This document shows, in pieces, positions 52,763-64,000 of a stretch of 64,000 bases of DNA. The notes beneath the pieces are model-generated. The model was not told the DNA's origin. It saw only the letters and a program-made list of their open reading frames with translations, and ran no database searches. The translations under genes and the position numbers were made by a program. The DNA is from Sarcomyxa edulis (lineage: Eukaryota; Basidiomycota; Agaricomycetes; Agaricales; Mycenaceae). Each line of letters begins with the position of its first letter. The first letter of the stretch is position 1. The DNA lies in NCBI GenBank assembly GCA_009761415.1, contig QUOL01000007.1, positions 1,054,001 through 1,118,000 on the forward strand, in the 5' to 3' direction.

Positions 52763-55700
52763 ATGGAGAGCAAAAGAAAGAAGTTGATGGCACATCCCCC
52801 GAGCTGGGGAGATCCAGTCGCTAGTCTTGGTCCCTGGCCCTCCCAGACCCAGACCCGTCCTATCGGTCCGTCGGTCCATCCACTGCGCCCTCGTGACCTC
52901 AACAACTTTCATTGGTCGACTCTTTCCTCCTCCCCTTGGCCGGAGAACGACGTCGAGTTGGAAAAAGCCGAGTCGGAAGTCCCTACCATCGACATGACAC
53001 CCCCCGCTTTCTGCAATTCATATATATCTCTTGAGGGCTGGACCTTCGAATCAATTCTCAAATATGGAGCCAATTTTTCTCTAGTCGAACGGATAGCTGC
53101 GACAGATGAAGACTTGCATACCGCTATCGAGAGATACGAACGAACAGGCGTGCCTATGATTATTGAAGGTTGTGATGAGCATCCCAAGTGGCAATCTTCT
53201 ATGTTTGATATAGAGTGGTATCGACAACACTGTCCAAAAGGTGCGACATATACTGTTTCATCTCATATATCTGTCTTCATACAGCATATTTTTGAAAAGA
53301 TATCAGTGTTCGAAACGTGCACGACTGGACAGACAGAAACATCCCAATATCAGAGTTCATCGCCAAATCTCGTGACGTGCCTACATTTACGTTTCATGGT
53401 GGTATGTTGGTCCAAATTCAGATCTCCCCAAGACTGATAGTAATCCGTGCCACAGAAAGAGAACGACTTTACGGGAAAGATGCTGAGTGTCCGCTTGAAT
53501 GGAACAAATGGATGCATGCATCCGGAGTCATTCCTTCAACCCTGCTACCCAGCAACGAGGACAATCTCCTTTTGAATCTTCCCGAATCTGTGAGTGAGCA
53601 AGACTACCCAGATTATCGTCGTGTCTGATATAGAAGTCATTTATAGGCAGGCGTCGAGACCTTGATGTGCTACTTAGGCATTGGTGACACTTTTACGCCA
53701 GCCCACAAAGACCTGTGTGGATCATCAGGACAAAACCTGATGTGTTACACGGAGAACGGTGGCTCCTCATTCTGGTTCATGACGGAGAGTGCCAGTGCAG
53801 CTGCAGCAACGAGGTACTTCCAGAATCTGAATCAAGAATTGGACCATGAAACGCACGTCATCACACTGAAGGAGCTAGCTAATGCTCCTTTCAAAGTATA
53901 CATAGCAGAGCAAAAGCTTGGCGACATGGTCCTCGTACCTCCCCGAAGCTGTCACCAAGTTATCAACTACGGTGGGATTACTATCAAGACGTCTTGGTCT
54001 AGGATGACACTTGCTGGGCTACTCACGGCCTTGCGCCATGAACTACCAATCTACCGAAGGTGCTGTCTTCTTAGATATGAGATCGATACATGACTGACAA
54101 CAGATCCAGGGCTTGTCGTCCAGAGACTTACCGGGTGAAATCGATGATCCATCGTACGCTTCTTCGTAAAGCGTATGATTTACAGCGCCTCGTTGCAAAG
54201 GCCTCAGGCCTCTCGGATAATACTGTTCCAAGCTCAAGCTCCTCATTTATGACCTCATCTCTCACCAAATCAGCACTCCCTACATCCTCAACTCCTGCAG
54301 GTTTCGGATCAGACGCAAATCAAGAAAGTGAACTAGCACTGGATGTGGCGGAAGACCTTCGTCATATATTAGCGGCCTTCGATGACGTTCTAATTGAGGA
54401 GTACTCGGCCGATCATCTTTCCATGCCTTGTCTATCTCATACAGCATGCAGAACGCCTTCCTCGAAGGATGAGCTTCATGATCATATCGTTTGCGACTTC
54501 TGCGGGGCTGATATCTTCCAGAGCTTTTTCGAATGTCTCAAATGCGTCGAACTACCCAACCATGCACGTCGGGGAACCGGTTTTGCCGTCTGCCCAGGGT
54601 GTTACGTTGAGGGCAGAAGTTGCAGGTGCACTGATATGATTCCAGTGCAATGCCGGCCATTCTTCGATCTTTTACGAGATCGAGAAACGGCGTATCACGC
54701 ATTGACGGCATACTGGAACAGCCACAGCCGACTGCGTACATTTCCAAACGAAAAGTATGTCGCATTTTCTAACCCCAATGTTCCACGCAAATCACTAACT
54801 TCCGACCCTCTGGATAGAAGTGTTCTGTCAGAGCATCACATTGGTGTCTTCCGCTCAGCTTGCATTCTCCATGGCTTTCGCAGGGACAAGGTCAATTCAA
54901 ATGTTGAGATTTGCAGGCCATGTCTGATGTTCATTTCTGCCATCCATAGGCTGGCAACAGATATTGCAAGCTGAGCGTTCCTGCCGGAGGGCCAACTTCG
55001 CACCTTGTGCCCCATGATTTCGCTCTGACTTGCAAAAAATGTCACTCGTCCAAATGCTTCTGGCATATTCTCATCAGCCAACGAATCCATTCTGCAGAAG
55101 CACTCCATCTCTATGCCAAGGACATAACGCACGAACAATTCCATCAACGACACAAGGACAGTAAAGCAGAGTTTATTCGGGCGCATCAACAGAAGGAATC
55201 TGCTACGGAACCCAGACATCGGCTTGTCCATATAGCTCTTATTTTCAAGACGTGTAAACCCATCAATCCCAAGTATATGAGCCTCGGATTTTACGATGTC
55301 AAAGCCCATATCACTACCGTGCGTCTTCTCTTGTTCACGTCCTCTCTTTCGTCGCTCTTGACCAGTTCCACGCAGATGCCCATTTCAACGGATGAAATAG
55401 CAGAAAGTGTATCTTCTGATCAGGATACAACAGACCCGTCGAGATCAGCGTCACCTTCGCTGCCCATACCATCTCCTCAGGAATCTTCGAGACAGTCCAC
55501 ACCAGCCGTGGACCGTTCTGACGAACTAGTCGTCAACCCTACATCTAATGATAGCGTCCCATCGACCAAAATCTCAACCTCCGCACAAACGACGTCACAC
55601 AACCGTGGTAAACGGAAATATTCAGACTTTGAAATACTAGTTCCTACTGTTCGCCAAGTTTGGTCGTCCATCAAAAGAGCTCCTGAAGGATCCAAGACCC

Positions 55701-57749
55701 TTTCTGTTAGTCATACCACTTCTCACATATCACATGCATTACTGATGGCTACGCTTCGTGCACTATAGACCAGACAGTCCAATGCTGGAGCTAGCGGCAA
55801 TGGTGTCATTGGGTCGCAGATCACTTCTGAGTCTGTCATCGTTTCTACGTCTGCCACATCGGAGGAGGCCCTCCCTTTACTTAAGCGGCCAGGATTCGGA
55901 ATCCCTCATCGTCTTACTGTACGACCTTCTACAAATCTGAGCCGCGAGACAGCCACCTCGAAGTCTTCGAATTCGTCACACAGAGCGCAAGTAACGCAGC
56001 GAACGTCTCCACCAGACAATTCAGAGAAAGAACGTCCTGCTAAGAAACCTCGTATTCAAGTGGAACCATCTAACCTGAAGGGTAAGACCCACCTTGCGGC
56101 ACTGAAAATCAAGAAGACGAAGCCAACAGCTTCAGCTGCTTCCTCAAACGTCGAGCTAGATCCTCTGACCCCTAAGCTAGCAGCTGTTTCTCCGAAACGT
56201 ACGTACACCTCACAGCGAGGTAAACCGAAGCCGGCTGCTCATCGCACTCAGACCCCAAACTCATTGGCGGATGCTATCAATTTACAACAGAGTCATAACT
56301 CTCAGATGATGCAAGAGGCCCACCGCGGTTCTCTGCAATCATCGGAGAGCCCGGAACCAATACTCCCCCGTCTTCCCGAAGCTCGTCGACAGGCTCGTAG
56401 ACCTTACACAACACAGGACGAAGAGACACAGGACGACAATGCTAGTCACAGCCCCTCACAATTAGCGGTAAGCTCGAGGCTCACCTCTACATCGATAGAC
56501 AGCCGACGGCCTTGTGACTCTCCGGTCGGAAGGTCTGCGACTTCAGAGCTAACATCCTCCGTCAATGACGCATCGACATCTCATGAAAATGCACCCATGA
56601 TGGACGCCGAGGGCGGCCCATCACAGATGCCTGAAGTCTCAAACCCGCTCGGCCCAGCTAGTATTACGCGCATCGAAGGTGACGAACAATCAGTCCCAGA
56701 TATCAAAGCCCTCTCGGGAAGAATCGCTCGTCTGGAGGCAGACTTGCGCCAAAAAGATGCTAACAATGCCCAGCAAATCGCTGGAGCTATTGTCAACCAC
56801 ATTGGTCAAGCCTTGTTACAGGGTCACATGAATATGCATCCTCAAACTGGACGAGGTCGAGGAAATTGGGCGCCACGCTATAGCCCTTACTATACACCCC
56901 ACCCGCAAAGTCATAATCGTCCTAGTGAGTATTTTCAGGGTCTTGCAACCTCTGAATGTATTAACGGCGTGCGTAGTCCTTCCGCAAGTTGATTCAAACT
57001 CATTGATACCTCATCGTACTCTATATCAGACGAGGAACGGCGGGGCGTATCGTGAACACCAAGGTCCACACACCGGTCGTAATGACAGATGGCAGACGGA
57101 ACAATCATACGGCTACTACAGACAGCCATTCAATCAAAACGGTCACGACCAAAGAAACTTCAGACAGGGTCTACAACGGGGTAACAATGCTCATTGGACT
57201 GAGGACAGGTCAGGACAAAGACATTCCGGGATAGCTTCGCGACCACCGAACAGGCATAGTCTTAGACCGAACTATTGGGAAAGGAACGGTGCTTGGGCAA
57301 CCCAACGATATGACGCCGACGTCAGCTTGGCCGGACATGACCCTGACGCCTATCGTAGCGTTGAAAGTTATGCTGTTACTACCATGAAATCTAAAGAGTC
57401 TCTTCGCCAAGAAGGTCGAGCGAGTCAGCACCGGTATCGTCACTCGAATGTAGCTGACGATAGTGGAAACAAGAAAAAAAGTGACTATAGAAATGCTACC
57501 AGTGATGGGGTTTCTCAGGCCCCTCAAATGCAAGCTGACGACTGTAAGCTACATCTATATGTTATTCGAGACTCTCTACTGATGTTTCTATACACAGACT
57601 CTCAACCTCCCCCGGGTCCTGGACAGTCTTCCGATCAGAACTGGGAGGACAACTACGAACAACCAGAAGAAGAATCTGTACAACAACGTCCTCTTCAAGA
57701 CCACCCTCTTGGTAATAACAAGGCAACGACACCTACCATAGGCAAATAA
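52763..57749 (+). CDS. JmjC-domain protein, candidate histone demethylase
   Basis: Fe(II)/2-oxoglutarate dioxygenase of the JmjC type, probably nuclear. The start is MESKRKKLMAHPPSW. Before the JmjC comes IPISEFIAKSRDVPTFTFHG. The JmjC core (53650-54050) has AGVETLMCYLGIGDTFTPAH followed by KDLCGSSGQNLM, giving the His-x-Asp iron ligands, and the distal His in LVPPRSCHQVINYGG. A Cys/His cluster follows (CDFCGADIFQSFFECLKCV; FAVCPGCYVEGRSCRC; later LTCKKCHSSKCF), a likely zinc-binding module. The last third (about 55350-57749) is long, Ser/Thr/Pro-rich and then Arg/Asn/Gln/Tyr-rich, like RNA-associating disordered tails, with a short coiled coil (SGRIARLEADLRQKDANNAQ). Whether the tail belongs to the same gene is inferred from continuous in-phase exons. 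Confidence 0.8.
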
Positions 57750-58276
57750 CACCCTCTCTTATCCTTCGACGATTGACTTATGCATTGAATGCACCACAGA
57801 CGACTCAACTAATCCTTGGAGCGATTCCTAGTGCTATTCAAGTTTTCGAAAAGTTCCGCTTTCACGTGTATACTATGCATATGCTTTCCGTGCTTTCCAA
57901 CTATTATGCAAGCTCGAGCCTCATATACCCCTCACCTCCATCATTGATATCATTAGTCACAAAACATCGCACCTAGCTTAGGCCTTCTTCGTGTTCGTAA
58001 TTGTGGTATTTTTCCGAATACATACGATTCTCATGTCCCGGTCGTATCACAGTCATTGCATATAGTGATCCAAGTATCCAGCATGTTGTGGAATACGGTT
58101 AAAAAAAGAAACCCGGAAAAAGAGAGATTATAGAGTCAAATAATGGGTATAGAAGTGGTATTCAAGATAAATGAGTGATATGCGGGAAAAGAGGATATGT
58201 GTGTTGATGCGCGGATGAGGCTAGGGATATGCAAAAAGGAAGAGAGAAAGAAAGGAATGGAAGTTAAGCCAACGAA
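57750..58276. other. Intergenic region between convergent genes
   Basis: About 530 bp between the convergent JmjC and casein kinase genes. No gene is seen; the A-rich stretches near 58100 fit 3' UTR sequence. Confidence 0.5.
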
Positions 58277-60316
58277 TCAACCACACCTACACGTAAGGAT
58301 CCTCAACAATGATGGTTTCGGTCGTGCGTCCTCCTCTTCCTGACCGTTGTATTCCTCGCCGTGAGAAACGCCGATGTCTCCTGCCCTTGCGCGTACATTG
58401 CTCAAGGCAGGAGGAGCAGCCCCTACGCTGGACACCATGGGTGATGCTCTGCCGTACTGCTGTTGTGCACCGGAACCATATGCATCGTCTCCTCCGTCCC
58501 TCCCATAGTCGTATCCGCCGGGAGAAGCATTGGCGTACGGATGCTGCGTATTCATTAGGCTGACACGATTGCCAACAGGTATATTCACTTGTGCAGCAGT
58601 AGAATGGGGTGTAAGCTGGCCTGACGTATTACCGCCACCAGGTGTAAGTGCAGCAGGAATCTTACGCTGTTTAGACCCATGTCGGACCAAAGCGGGAGAA
58701 GGAGGTACGACGGCGGCGCCTCCTTGTGAGACACGCCGTCTTTCCGAATCTCGCTGCTCTCTTCGACGATCGTGTGCAGCAGGACCGAGACCTGCATTTT
58801 GTACTTGCGACAGCATTTGATTCTGTCCTTGCTGTAATAGGTTTTGAGTATGTCAGTTATCAGGGCACCTGAACTGTGCTCACTACAGATTCCCATCCTT
58901 TGCCACCTAGTTTGGAGTCAATAATATCGTCAACAGACGCTTAGGCAGATGGCTCACCATTGAGTAGATTCCAGTCAAAGACACCGTCATCCGCGTCGTT
59001 GTTGTTCTTCATAACCTTGGTAAAGAGTTCTCGAAGAAAGTCGTAATCAGGGGTTTCCTCGAAACCGAGCTTGCGAACTACACCACAGTTCTAATCTCAT
59101 TTGAGCAGAGGTTTGAGGCCAAGGCTCACCGTAATTTAAATATATCGAAAACTCCTCTGCAAAATCACACGTCAGTACACCATGCGTTGTGATAGCAGAA
59201 ACCATATACAGACCAGGAAAGCCTTCGCACAGTTCTTTTATTGGTGTCGTTTGCTTCTTCTCCCCGATTTTCTCGTACTTCTGCTTATTCGTTGCAGCTT
59301 TGAGACCCTGCCAAGGTAAGCTTCCTCTCAAGAAGTACATGAAGACATGGCCTAAAGCCTCCAGATCGTCTCTGCGTGACTGCTCTTTATACGTGAAATG
59401 AAATGAGAGAAGCAATAGGCTAGGGAGTCGAGAGGCTTACCTCTCCCAAGGTGCGTGTTGATGCTCATGTATCGGGCTGTCCCACTCAAACTTTTACGTT
59501 CGCGATAAGGGATATGCTGTTTCGTCTTGGGATCACGATATTGTTTTGCCATTCCAAAGTCCACAACATGGATTACTAGGCGAGTGAGTGTGAGCGAATC
59601 GGAAATATCGATAGACATGACGCGACGGACCGTTTGCCCCTTTGGTGCCAGGTCTACCAATCAAGAAGTTGTCTGGTTTGATATCACGGTAGATGAGGTT
59701 CTTCTCGTGTATTGTTTGAACTCGAGAAAGCTGGGAGAGTAATTAGAGATGGAAACCCCCAAGTGACGCTGAGCACTGACCATTTGCCGGGCAGCCATGC
59801 AGACTGTCTTGATGGAGAACTTCCGACCACACATATCGAATAGGTCCTCTAAACTCGGACCAAGCAGGTCGATTACGAGTATATTGTGGAGTCCTTCCTG
59901 GCCGAAATGATAGATTTGTGGGATTCCAGCTGGATGTGCACGGGTGAACAGAGAGACATGGCAAGGGCTAAAGACAAGGACTGACTGCACCCAGCCAGGA
60001 TGCGGTAAGAGCGGCATTCATCACGAAGTTGCGGTGCTTCGGCCTTTCGAGGTTCCTACAAGGTTCTGGGGTTGAGCGTAGGCTGGAAGAGTGGGTTCAG
60101 AGTGAGTGCATACAAATTTGATGGCCACAGTCTGTGAGTTGAGCAGGTTAGTCCCTAGAGTAAATCCGGATAAGTTGTAGATGATTTCAACGGGTGTACG
60201 AGCGGACGGGTACCTTCGAAAATGACGCCGAACGAGCCCTCGCCGATTTTCTTGCCAACGCGGTAGTGAATTCCGACGAGATTCGCGGTGTTTGAGGAGT
60301 GAGTATGTGAAGTCAT
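58277..60316 (-). CDS. Casein kinase I (YCK/CKI1 type)
   Basis: Ser/Thr protein kinase of the CK1 family. The start is [20 protein letters not shown]. Glycine loop: [11 protein letters not shown]. Catalytic Lys: [20 protein letters not shown]. Then [38 protein letters not shown], catalytic loop [36 protein letters not shown], the CK1 signature [40 protein letters not shown] and PWQGLKA. All catalytic residues are present. The kinase domain is followed by a Gln/Ser/Pro-rich tail. The C-terminal end ([11 protein letters not shown]) carries two Cys near the end, as in membrane-anchored YCK kinases that are palmitoylated there. About ten introns. Plasma-membrane location is inferred. Confidence 0.9.
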
Positions 60317-60517
60317 GGTGGAAGTAAAAGGGAAGATAGAGATACGAGAATGAAGGAGGGGCTTGGGCGCAAAGGCCTATTAGTTCGAGTGCGTGCTACA
60401 AAGAAGTCTCGGGATTCGGATTTGCCCAGGCCTAAAACAGACTCTACTTTCCGAAACAGGAACATACTAGTTTACTACCAGACCACCGACAGTAAGTACC
60501 TACAGGTTGCCTACAGG

Positions 60518-62790
60518 CTAGATGGCCTTGAAGTCTTGCCATCGTACACTACGAATCATCCACCAGAACAACGACACCGGCCCCGGATACGTCGCAACAA
60601 GCTTAGTGCCGTTGTGGTAATAAGAACTGCACTCCGTCCACACCGACTTTGACAGACGTCCTTGTAACCATGCGTTGTATTCAATCGTCGGTCTTTCCAA
60701 CACCTCGAACGATTTAGCCTGGCCGTTGATGATAGGTTTGATCATTTGGAGAGCATAATTTATCTGACGCAGACATCGTCAACACAAGATGCAATGGCCG
60801 GAGCCGCGTTCATTTACCTGAGCTTCCTCGCTGAAAATGATAGATGCATGCCCGGAAGCGATGTTCGGGCCTGTATGATCATCTTGAGCAAAGGTGTCCC
60901 TACATCATTGGAAGGACGCACCAAGAAGCGTGAAAAGATTTGGGAAACCCGGTATGCATGTTCCAAGATATGCCGTGGCGCCTCCTTGACTTTCAAAATA
61001 CTCGTGGATCGTCCCTCCAGTACTACCGCGGACCCTCAAACCTACAGGTTCCTGTTACCATGTTAACAAAGCGATAGGCCGACAGTCCCAATAATTACGA
61101 GAATACGCACTATCGAATAGCAAGTTCCAAAAATGATGATATCCAGTGGAACTATCTCCCCCGTCTGGAGTTTGATGCCCTCTGGGACGATTTGATCGAT
61201 GGCGTCCCATTTGACAGACACATTCGGCTTCTTCAAGGACGACAAGTAGCCCGAGTCCACGATGATTCTCTTGCATCCTGGGGCTTGACGCAGAACATCG
61301 TCAGTCCGAGACCACGCGAAGAGGACACAAGTGGCACCAACAATAACTAGGTATCAAGCGCTCGACCTCATCTTCCGGAGCCTTCATCTTGATATACCGA
61401 GTAAGTTCCTAGTGATGACTTAGTTATGATGATGTGCCGTACATCCCGTTGTGAGGCACACACCTTTCGAACAAACGCCAAAATGCGAGTGTTCTCTTGC
61501 CGGAATAGCAAGAACGCGATGTCTGCCTATACACGATATAATCATAAGAGTGACTGTCGAATCATAAGGATGACGACTTGCTCTAGCCATAATCAGATTC
61601 CTGTACCATCGCATGATTCCAGGAACATGAGCAAAAATCCATTTTACCCAGGAAGGATAACGGTAATTTTTCTGAACAGAGGTATTATCTGTGAGCATTC
61701 GCAACGAAAGGGATTGGCTGACACTTACGCGGGGCGCATACCATTGCGGTGTCCTACAGAAATTGATAATCTCAACAGAAGGATCCTTGGCGATTTCCGG
61801 GATGAACTGTGCACTATACCTCCTGTAAGCGAAGAAAATAAAGAGACCGATCCAAGAAACTTACGCTGAACATCCGTTCCCAATGACCCCGACACGTTTC
61901 CCCGTCAAATCTACATCATGTCTCCACCTGGCCGAATGCCAGACAAGCCCACCGAAATTTTCTTTTCCAGGGACATCCTTCGGGAAGGCAGGACTCATAA
62001 AACCGCCTATAGCCCATATGATCGCCTCCGCTTCCGTCTCTGAACGCTCCCCAGTCAACGCATCCTCCAAGACGATCGTATACACCTGCGACTCCACATT
62101 CCACTCTGCGGAGAACACAATCGTGTTGAATTGTGTCTGGGCCGCAAGATTATATTTACGGAATAGCTCCACCCAGTATGCCTGGAGTTCAGGCTGAGTA
62201 CCGTAATAACAGTTCCAGTTTGGATTCAGTTCCGAAGAGAGACTGTACCTAGATAGACGAAATGAAGTGACTTCAGGTCAATGATGAATGACGATATTCA
62301 TGTCTATGCCTACCAATGGGCTGGCACGTCGGACCCGCATCCAGGGTACGTATTGTCCTGGAAGGAAAGGATAATTATGAACTTCCCGAGAAGAAATCCC
62401 CTGTCGCGACGACGTCAGAGTCATTCCACTTACCCTCCATGTGCCACCCACGTTAGATGCTTTCTCGTAGATCTGATGAAATGGAAATTCGTGGCGCTCA
62501 GTTCGAGGAAGGACACGCGAGGGTCTTTTCAAATTCGCGTACTTACAGTGAAATTCTCGAAGCCAAGTTTCTTCTTCAATGCAATACCTGTAGAGATTCT
62601 ACAAAACCGAGCTCACTGGATAAGTCACTTGCGTTCAAAGACGGAATTTACTCGAACCACCCACCCTGCGAGACTACAAAGATCGGTTCGTATCAGGTTC
62701 ACGGTCAACTAGATTTCATGACAGTACTTGCCCTGCTCCAACTACGACAACACGGACTCGAGATTTCGCATCCAAATTTCTTGACCCCAT
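60518..62790 (-). CDS. Baeyer-Villiger-type flavin monooxygenase
   Basis: FAD- and NADPH-dependent enzyme that inserts oxygen next to a carbonyl or oxidises a soft nucleophile. The start is MGSRNLDAKSRVRVVVVGAG. The FAD Rossmann GAGLAG is split by an intron with a GC donor (62675-62731). Then [53 protein letters not shown]. The BVMO fingerprint FxGxxxHxxxW is FGGLVWHSARW, followed by the NADPH Rossmann KRVGVIGNGCSA. Later blocks: DNTSVQKNYRYPSWVKWIF, GNEP-like region, YLGTCIPGFPNLFTLLGPNI, ASGHASIIFSEEAQINYALQ and the C-terminal EYNAWLQGRLSKSVWTECSS. No stops interrupt the model. Substrate unknown; not part of an obvious gene cluster. Confidence 0.88.
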
Positions 62791-63239
62791 CCTTGTTTTA
62801 GGTATCTTCTAAGAGTGGCCGAAGAGAGCAAGGGAGCGCACTTTCTCCGTGATTTATCGATTCGGGCATGGTGGAAGAGGGGTGAGAACACTTGAAAGCT
62901 AATCACTACGGATGCATATCCCTGATCAACGACGGTTAACGCTCGACCTCTTGGACACCAAACCATAATAAAATTCTCCTGTTGTACTCATTAGACGCTG
63001 ATCCAGAGAACAGAACGTCTTGCAAAAAATTGCGATGCAGTGAATAGTAATTAGGTCAATCCGAATGACGAACGCGGAGAAATGAAGAGATGAGTTACAA
63101 TTGCAAGTACTAATGAAGGAGGGGTGAATGTGATATCGTATGCGAATCAAATGTACAGAGAGGTATAATAGCTAGTAGAACAAGGGGGAGTAACTATGTA
63201 CAGTGAAGAACGAGGCTTCGGTGGGGTGTAACCTTGAAC
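62791..63239. other. Intergenic region monooxygenase to GID4
   Basis: About 450 bp; monooxygenase promoter and GID4 3' UTR. No gene seen. Confidence 0.5.
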
Positions 63240-64000
63240 TTATCGGAACTCGAAGCTGGAGCTTGTACGCTCAGGGACATGACACAGAGAGAGTTGCTGA
63301 TATCTATGGAACGACGTCAGTTGAAGAAGAATGAAAGTAGATCTTGTGACTGACGGTTCAGAATTTTGGTGGAAGTAGAAACCGCTCATGGTGGCAGACG
63401 GAGGAGTGACGCGGGAAGCAATGGATTGTGACCGTACCTCCTGTTGACTCGACTCGGTTCGCATACCTGGGGCAACGGATGCAGTTTTCGGAGGTACGAG
63501 AGTGTCCGCCAACACATGTGGTAGAGGGAGGGGTGAGATAAAGCCATCGTCGTTCGCCGTCATGGGTATGCACGGTTTTGTGGGAGTTGGCGGAGGAGGG
63601 GGGTTGAAGTCTACACAGACGTAGTAGAAACCTGTATATAGAGAAGTCAGTATGCTGTGTCGAATGCTGTAGCTCCCGTATATGGTGAGCTGTGCATCAA
63701 CAAAGAAAATTTACCTGCGAAGCTTGCACCGTTGATATCAAGGACTCTGTGGTCAGGGACCAAGAACCTCTCCTTCCATCTCATGAAGACTGCTCCGCGA
63801 TCACGGTCACTCATCGTCAGATGAGGTTGCCTGAGCTCACTCTTGACATGGCGGAATGCTGGGAAGCGAGACCAATGAACCATGTCTTCGTGTTCATTAG
63901 CTCCCCAGTTCTGTGTCAAAAAGCCATACCTGCTGCCAATTATTTCGGCATCAAAGTACGTGGTGAGCTCTGGCCAATCATCCGTTAAACCTCGAATTCG
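63240..64000 (-). CDS. GID4: GID4/VID24, substrate receptor of the GID ubiquitin ligase (5' end outside window)
   Basis: GID4 recognises N-terminal proline degrons of gluconeogenic enzymes and brings them to the GID/CTLH E3 ligase for degradation after glucose return. The visible C-terminal half has TYFDAEIIGSRYGFLTQNWG, EHEDMVHWSRFPAFRHVKSE, GAVFMRWKERFLVPDHRVLD, INGASFAGFYYVCVDF (intron within AG|FYY, 63636-63716), and the end PYQQLSLCHVPERTSSSFEF with final R and the stop at 63240. The last intron separates EP from YQQL. Between FYYVCVDF and the last exon is a Pro/Ser/Thr-rich insert of about 85 residues not usual in short GID4 proteins. The frame is open to the right edge. Confidence 0.9.

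Overview
The window is nuclear DNA of a filamentous fungus, most likely a mushroom-forming basidiomycete (Agaricomycetes). The signs are dense genes on both strands, many short introns of about 45-70 bp with GT-AG (and two apparent GC-AG) ends, a conserved housekeeping gene set, and a Ngaro-type tyrosine-recombinase retrotransposon of the kind known from basidiomycetes. Gene models were built by hand from reading frames, splice signals and remembered family motifs; no search was run.

Layout. (1) 1-6.9 kb: MED12/SRB8 of the Mediator kinase module (minus strand, 3' end outside the window), then a GDSL/SGNH esterase. (2) 7.1-11.8 kb: a nearly intact Ngaro-like retrotransposon on the minus strand with split direct repeats (A1-gag-RT/RNaseH-YR-B1-A2-B2). 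(3) 11.8-15 kb: AT-rich intergenic DNA with old repeats, palindromes and a microsatellite. (4) 15-18.9 kb: an AT-rich TPR-CHAT protease gene. (5) 19.4-25.8 kb: a tandem array of about 57 units, each starting with a degenerate 5' half of tRNA-Phe, ending directly in an intact intron-containing tRNA-Phe(GAA) gene. (6) 26.3-64 kb: a compact conserved block: a membrane protein, linker histone H1, eIF3g, NPR2, a second H1-like gene, RCL1, UBA3, MET8, ECM2/SLT11, TDP1, a YeeE/YedE sulfur transporter, a MIL1-like lipase, a LEA2-type membrane protein, a ZIP3/HEI10-like RING protein, a JmjC protein, casein kinase I, a Baeyer-Villiger-type monooxygenase and GID4 (5' end outside).

The conserved genes serve ordinary pathways (transcription, translation, TORC1 nutrient sensing, neddylation, sirohaem, splicing, DNA repair, gluconeogenic enzyme degradation) and do not form an operon-like system. 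The accessory stretch at 7-26 kb looks like an island inside this block. Its most unusual part is the tRNA-Phe-derived satellite; second are the CHAT protease and the gag-UGA-pol arrangement of the retrotransposon.
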